Source: Arabidopsis thaliana
Lineage: Eukaryota > Streptophyta > Magnoliopsida > Brassicales > Brassicaceae
Assembly (NCBI RefSeq): GCF_000001735.4
Contig: NC_003070.9
Location: 5,580,001 to 5,644,000 of the forward strand
Length of the DNA: 64,000 nucleotides
Direction: 5' to 3'
Shown in pieces: positions 59,001-64,000 of this stretch; within the stretch, counting starts at the first letter, position 1, and each line of letters opens with the position of its first letter. Below the pieces are notes generated by a model. It was not told the origin of the DNA, did not search any database, and worked only from the letters and a program-made list of their open reading frames with translations. The position numbers and the translations under genes were made by a program.

Positions 59001-59008
59001 TATATAAC
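59001..59008 (+). promoter_or_regulatory. TATA box of the WW-like protein gene, with CT-rich leader
   Basis: TATATAAC lies 78 bp before the start codon at 59079. It is followed by CT-rich stretches at 59009-59019 and 59040-59068, a common plant 5' leader composition. Confidence 0.5.
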
Positions 59009-59078
59009 TCTCTCTCTGCCTAACAGACCCCATAACTGACCTCCCCTCTCTCTCTCTCTTTCTCTCTGCTTTCTTGGT

Positions 59079-59995
59079 ATGGCTGCTGACGTCAGCTCTC
59101 TCGTACGGATACTGAGTAGGTTCAAGGATGATCGGACGGTTGTAAAAGATTCCACCGGACCAAGATCCACGGTGGCGCTCATGACACGCGATCTCCTCGG
59201 AATCGGCGGTTGTGTGGGTGGAGGAGGAGGAGGAGACGAACAGTCGCTGGAGCTTGACCTTGACGTCCAAGTCCCTAACGGATGGGAAAAACGTCTCGAC
59301 TTAAAGGTTCGTCGCTATTTTCTTTCTTCTTGATTTTTGTAGTTTCGTGTTCTCGAGAGAATTTGGAGATAAGAAACTAACAAAACAGAGAGGTTTCCAA
59401 AGATTTGAATGATTTATAGATTCGTTGTGATTTTTTTGAACAGTCAGGGAAAGTGTATCTGCAACAACAATGCAATTCAACGAGCTCGTCATCATCGTCT
59501 CATCATCATCATCATCATCACGAAGACCAAACCAACCAAACAGTTCCAAGATTTCAAGATTTGAATGTGCCACCGATTTCCGATAAGTTTCCGGCGAAAC
59601 CATTGTTAAGCCTCTTCGACGATGACGACGACACAAGCCTTGAACTGAAGCTAGTTCCGTCTTCTATCTCTCGTCCTCTTCCTCCTCCTCTGTCTTCTTT
59701 TTCTCCAAATCAGTCTCTCTCGTATCTATCGAGTGTTTGCACACTAGATAAGGTGAAATTGGCTTTGGAAAGGGCGGAGAAAGATACAAAGAAACGCCAA
59801 TCTCCTGAAGATGACGGCGTTTACGATGGAACCGCTTCTGCCACCGTCGCGGCGTCTCAGGTGGCGGCTGGATGTCCAGGGTGCTTATCGTACGTGTTTG
59901 TGGCAAAGAACAATCCGAAATGCCCGAGGTGTCATTCGTTTGTTCCTTTGCCTGCCATGAAGAAGCCTAAGATTGATCTTAACATTTCGATGTGA
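59079..59995 (+). CDS. Plant-specific small protein with WW-like segment, CxxC zinc-ribbon and EAR-like C-terminus
   Basis: Two exons, 59079-59306 and 59444-59995, give 259 residues. No enzymatic family is recognised. Residues about 66-82 (VPNGWEKRLDLKSGKVYLQ) match the first half of a WW domain, and the intron falls inside it; the second Trp is absent. Ser and His runs (SSSSSS then HHHHHHH) follow. The C-terminal part has VCTLDKVKLALERAEKDTKK and then CPGCLSYVFVAKNNPKCPRC, four Cys in two CxxC pairs that could hold a zinc ion. The protein ends KKPKIDLNISM, an EAR-like DLN motif. Together this suggests a nuclear adaptor or repressor, as proposed for plant proteins with the same C-terminal block, but the role is inference. 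By order it is At1g16500. Confidence 0.8.
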
Positions 59996-60403
59996 AAAAA
60001 ACTTTGGGGGATAGAATTGAATGGTTTTATTTTGTAGGTTCGATTTCTGTAAATGATAGATAAAATCAGGGGGTTTCATTGAAAAGAAATTAAATGCAGA
60101 AAGGAAGAGATGGATGTTATTTTGTAAATTGTTATGTAATGGATTTTCTCTGATGAATGAATAGTTGATCTTTAATTATTTGAAAAACGCTCTAATTAAT
60201 TAGATACTACTAGAGAGTAAGAGGTAACCAAATTATACTCTTATATTATTTGGTCAACATATTTCATTATATTTACTTCAACTGTACTGGTATTTATTCC
60301 GCATCTTAAAGAACCCAATGTTTTTATTTGTCATATTAAGGAAGCAACTTAAGTCACGGGTTAGTTCAAAGTTAGTTGGAGAAATTTATATAAGTTACTT
60401 TAT
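59996..60403. other. 3' flank of the WW-like protein gene
   Basis: 3'UTR followed by AT-rich intergenic sequence. Nothing else is seen. Confidence 0.5.
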
Positions 60404-60657
60404 TATTCTCTCTGTTTCGAGATATATTTTAGTATATGTTTAGTTTTTATACATGATGTATACTGTATAAAAACTTATTTGCAATTACAAAGTGTATACC
60501 ATTGTTTGTATATTCATATTATTTAGAAAATTTCTTTAGTATTAAATTAGGTGTAAACTAAAAGGTAAAATAAAAAACATTCAATGAAAAAAAAAATCTA
60601 ATTTCTGAAACGAGAAGAAATATTCCACAACATCTAGTATTTGAAACGGATGGAGTA
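60404..60657. mobile_element. Stowaway-like MITE (TA target duplication)
   Basis: The left end TATTCTCTCTGTTTCGAGAT and the complement of the right end, TACTCCATCCGTTTCAAATA, match imperfectly over about 20 bp. They resemble the CTCCCTCCGTTTC ends typical of plant Stowaway/Tc1-mariner MITEs. TA flanks both sides. The 254-bp interior is AT-rich and non-coding. Confidence 0.65.
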
Positions 60658-63600
60658 TTTTGAAAATCATATTCTTATACAAAATGCACACGCTTGCAGC
60701 CTTAAACAATCTGGCTTGATTCTTTTATTTTAGTGTAACGGAATATTTACATTAAGGTAATCTAATGACGTTTCAGTATTTTCAAGTATCTTTTGTTCCC
60801 AATGACATTAAGTGGAGTATGACGAATTCACCGTAGACATAGAGTACTGGTAAGGCTACTTAATACATTGATTAAACCGACGAAAAATGAGAATTTAAGT
60901 GGAATAATGAGTCATTAAAGTTTGCTGACCTAACTCCACTTCCATAGGGTAACGATGCATGTTAATGCACACGCATATACCGTATAAAAATATTTTTCGA
61001 AACAAGTAATCTTCTCAAAACAATATTCATGGATTAAAAAAAAAATCACTATAAGAAATTGCTAATTTTATTCAAGTGAGTACACTGCTATTACAACAAT
61101 AGAAGAAGTGTTTAATAATTGTTTCAGTAGGACCTTAAGTAATTAAAATATCTCGTGGAATAACTTTTCCATTTAACACATTCCTGATGGAGTACGGATA
61201 TACGCTTTGGTTGGTATTTGTCTTTATCAAATATTGAAAACGTTTAAGTGTATTTATGAGTCAACCGTTACAAACTTTGGTCCAAATCAATACATTATTT
61301 TAAAACTCATATCACACCAATATCTGAAGTAAATAAGTCACTTTAAACATCAACAACTTATTGGTAAAAATGCCAGAATTCGAAGTTTTTTTGTGTGTGT
61401 ATGTAAGAAAGTGTTCCTCAAAGGGCCATCGGTATTCCTAAAGAGATTTACCATATGGTAAAAGATAAAATGGATTGGGGTTGAAGTCTTTGTTTTGTTA
61501 ACTAAACAAAAAAAAAGGGAGAGAAAGAGAGCATGGAAAGTCATGCTAGTGAAAACAAAGTCAGTTAATTGGATAGCGACCTCTACTAATAAATACCAAT
61601 TAATGCTCTTAAAACAATTTTGAGTTATTATTTTTTAGCTTTAAGGAAAAGTCTAAAATCTTCGAGTCAGCATCTACATTAAATTATGCTGGCACTTAGT
61701 ATTGCTTCAAAGGCAATCCCGAAAAGGAAGAAATACAATTTCTGATTGTAAATAATATTCCACGCCATTATATCGCACGTCACTATTCATTTGCAGATAC
61801 AAAAATCGTAATTAAGTAAAGGGACGTGAATCTGTCTTTAAAACAACGAAAATTCAACTTCCGATCCCTACTTTATACAGTACTTTTCTTTATTTAAAAA
61901 AAACTCCTCAATATTTCCAAAAAATCATTGACCAGAACATACATTTTATACGTAGACATTTTTTTCAATATCTTTATCAGAATTTTCGTTTTCAAAAATT
62001 TAAAAAATTGTAAAAACAAATACCGCTCATTATAGAAAATAAATTTGGTAAAAGAATATAAGTAGATTTATGATTGCTGAAAAATATTTGTTAGTCACCT
62101 TAAATTTTGTTGTTTCAGAAATTGCTTCCATTTTTTTCACACAATATGTTTGTTTTCGTCTGCCCGTGACTATGCAATAGTGAATAGTCCCGTCTTAAGT
62201 CTTCGGCCTTCTCTTGATACGACCTTGTTTAATCAGCTAGAAATTTTTAAAAGGTGTGGTGTTCTGGTGCCTTCTCTTAATACGTTACTGTTATTGAGTT
62301 TCACTAAGTTATAGGCTTATAGCTTACATAGCTTTTTAAGAAGTTAGCTTACAAAGTAATCTAGGCCCATATAAAAGTTAGTATGCTCAGGCCCAATACG
62401 ATGATTGCTTTTGTATGCTCTGTCGAGAAAAAGCCTAGACCTATAAATTTATTTTCTAAAAAATTTCAGTCACCGATGATTCCATGGGAACTACGGGGAA
62501 AATAAGCATACGAATTTATTTTGTCTGTTTAGTATTTCAATTAATACATGTAATATACTCAGTTACTTACACGACTATGAATACATATGGTTGTGGTTAT
62601 TGATCTAGGGATGTTTCCTAAAACCTTCTATATATTGCGTCTTCTAGAATTCTTAGTTCGAATCTTATCTAGACAAAATTTAGGTTATGATAGGGAGATA
62701 TATAAGTCTCAAACCTTTTGAAAAAAAAAAGTTGTACATTCATGAAAGTACATATACAAAAGTTGGTCGTTGGTGTACGCCTGTACGGATTTAAGGTTGC
62801 CCAGCTGCAACTCATGCTTTTATTTTATTTTTTCACTATATACATATGCGTACTTGTTAGCTTTAGCTTTTTTACTTAAGTTTCCCCAACTTCGTACGAA
62901 ATAGAAGCACACATGTGCAATAAGATTTGCCAAATCAACCTTCTAGGCTTCTAGCCAATAGTTGACTGCCACATCACTAATTCTGCAGATTCGTGGATAT
63001 TATAAAATTTGTAGATCTCAATATTCCGGCAAATAGTCCAACACCGTACCGTACCATCCCGATTCATGATTTTCATCTTCTTAAATAATTGTAGTTTCAT
63101 ACACTGGATATTTCTTGCTCTGGTTTAATTAAGACGAACTTTGGTTTGACTGTTACAATGTTGAAGAAAAAGTGCTTCTATATTTTCCATCTAATTATTT
63201 GAATGAATGCAGATCCACTAATCGGTTTGACTTTAATAGTTACATAAAACACCAAAAAATATTTATGTATATCACATTTCTTTTTTTTGTTCTCTTGCAA
63301 AACTTGTCGTTGCTGTTTTGCTCAACAAAAAAAGACTTCTTGTTGTTGTAATTTATTCTTTCCTCTAATGGACAACCTGCATATACGACTAAATAAACCG
63401 CTATACTAACGTCGTTGTACTAGTTTTTCTCTGTTTTACCAAAATTTACAATGTAAGTAAATATGAAATAGGTAAGACAAATTCCTTTTAATTTGTTTGA
63501 CAATGATTTCTTAAGATATACAAATAGAATTTGTCCTAGTACTAGTGGATTCTCCACTCAAATGTAGTGACATCTACGTTATAAAATTAGAATTTTCGGT

Positions 63601-64000
63601 GTCAAAGAGCTTTAAGGTTAGGTTATTTAAGGGCAAAAAAACTCAAACCAATTTGTGAGTTTATAGTTTGACCTAAGACCGAAATATATACATACATACG
63701 TGATATATCCCTGTTATTAATTAGATGCAACTAATAAACATCTAATCAATACAATCCAACGAAAATGTCGGCAGCTTTACAATATTAACAAGAAGTTAAA
63801 AGAGTACATAACCAATTCGCAACTTTGATAAAAATAATTAAAAAAATTAAACAAATTATATAAAACGTAAACACCAAAAAGTGTACGCCAAAAACAAGGT
63901 GCATGTCGACTGTACCTGTGCAAAATCCAAATAAAAATTAAAAAAATCAAAATTTTCTTAATGGATCTTTCTGTATCTAATTGTTTAAAAATTTAAATTT
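60658..64000. other. Gene-empty AT-rich interval to the right window edge
   Basis: No gene is seen on either strand; the longest open frame (61350-61544, minus) is 64 codons without features. It probably includes the distant promoter of the next gene outside the window. Confidence 0.5.

Larger units (their letters stand above)
50845..59078. other. 8.2-kb gene-empty interval
   Basis: Very AT-rich. The first part is the MYB58 promoter. It holds a retroposed fragment (53769-53959), a degenerate tandem repeat (57110-57660) and many short homopolymer tracts. The region 55130-55450 is less AT-rich than its surroundings but shows no open frame. No open frame longer than 78 codons is present and none has recognisable features. 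In a genome of about one gene per 4-5 kb this is a long gap. Confidence 0.6.

Overview
The window is nuclear DNA of a flowering plant, and the gene content and order match Arabidopsis thaliana chromosome 1, about loci At1g16310 to At1g16500 (locus numbers, symbols and published lengths are recalled from general knowledge, not looked up). Genes are intron-rich with short AT-rich introns and GT-AG borders. Exon joins were worked out by hand from splice sites and reading phase; for each complete gene the coding length is divisible by three.

Left part (1-24.5 kb): the 3' end of a cation diffusion facilitator (MTP10 type), a DUF2358 plastid protein, a 23-exon B3-type cyclin on the minus strand, KDO-8-phosphate synthase (minus) sharing a 481-bp divergent promoter with IMP dehydrogenase (plus), a CDC50/ALIS P4-ATPase subunit (minus), and a transporter block in which two intronless organic-cation transporters (OCT6, OCT3) flank a CHX-type cation/H+ exchanger on the opposite strand.

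Middle (24.5-39.6 kb): the tandem cytochrome P450 genes CYP79F2 and CYP79F1, which start aliphatic glucosinolate synthesis from chain-elongated methionines. A degenerate third CYP79F-like copy lies just downstream. Then come a type II metacaspase, Mediator subunit MED22, an AGC-VIII kinase (RSH3), a putative rRNA-methylase-family protein and a tRNA-Arg(CCG).

Right part (39.8-64 kb): a mercaptopyruvate sulfurtransferase and the 20S proteasome alpha2 subunit in divergent arrangement, a long PLS-DYW pentatricopeptide protein, MYB58 (lignin-type R2R3 MYB), then an 8.2-kb gene-empty interval holding a retroposed fragment and a degenerate AT-rich tandem repeat. A small WW-like/zinc-ribbon protein gene and a further 4-kb gene-empty stretch with a Stowaway-like MITE close the window.

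No unknown multi-gene system was recognised. The observations most worth checking are a hidden first exon of the ALIS gene that restores the family N-terminus, a fossil organelle presequence left in the 5' leader of the sulfurtransferase gene, the third CYP79F relic with its promoter block, an overlapping upstream ORF in CYP79F1 only, and PPR coding sequence upstream of the first in-frame ATG.
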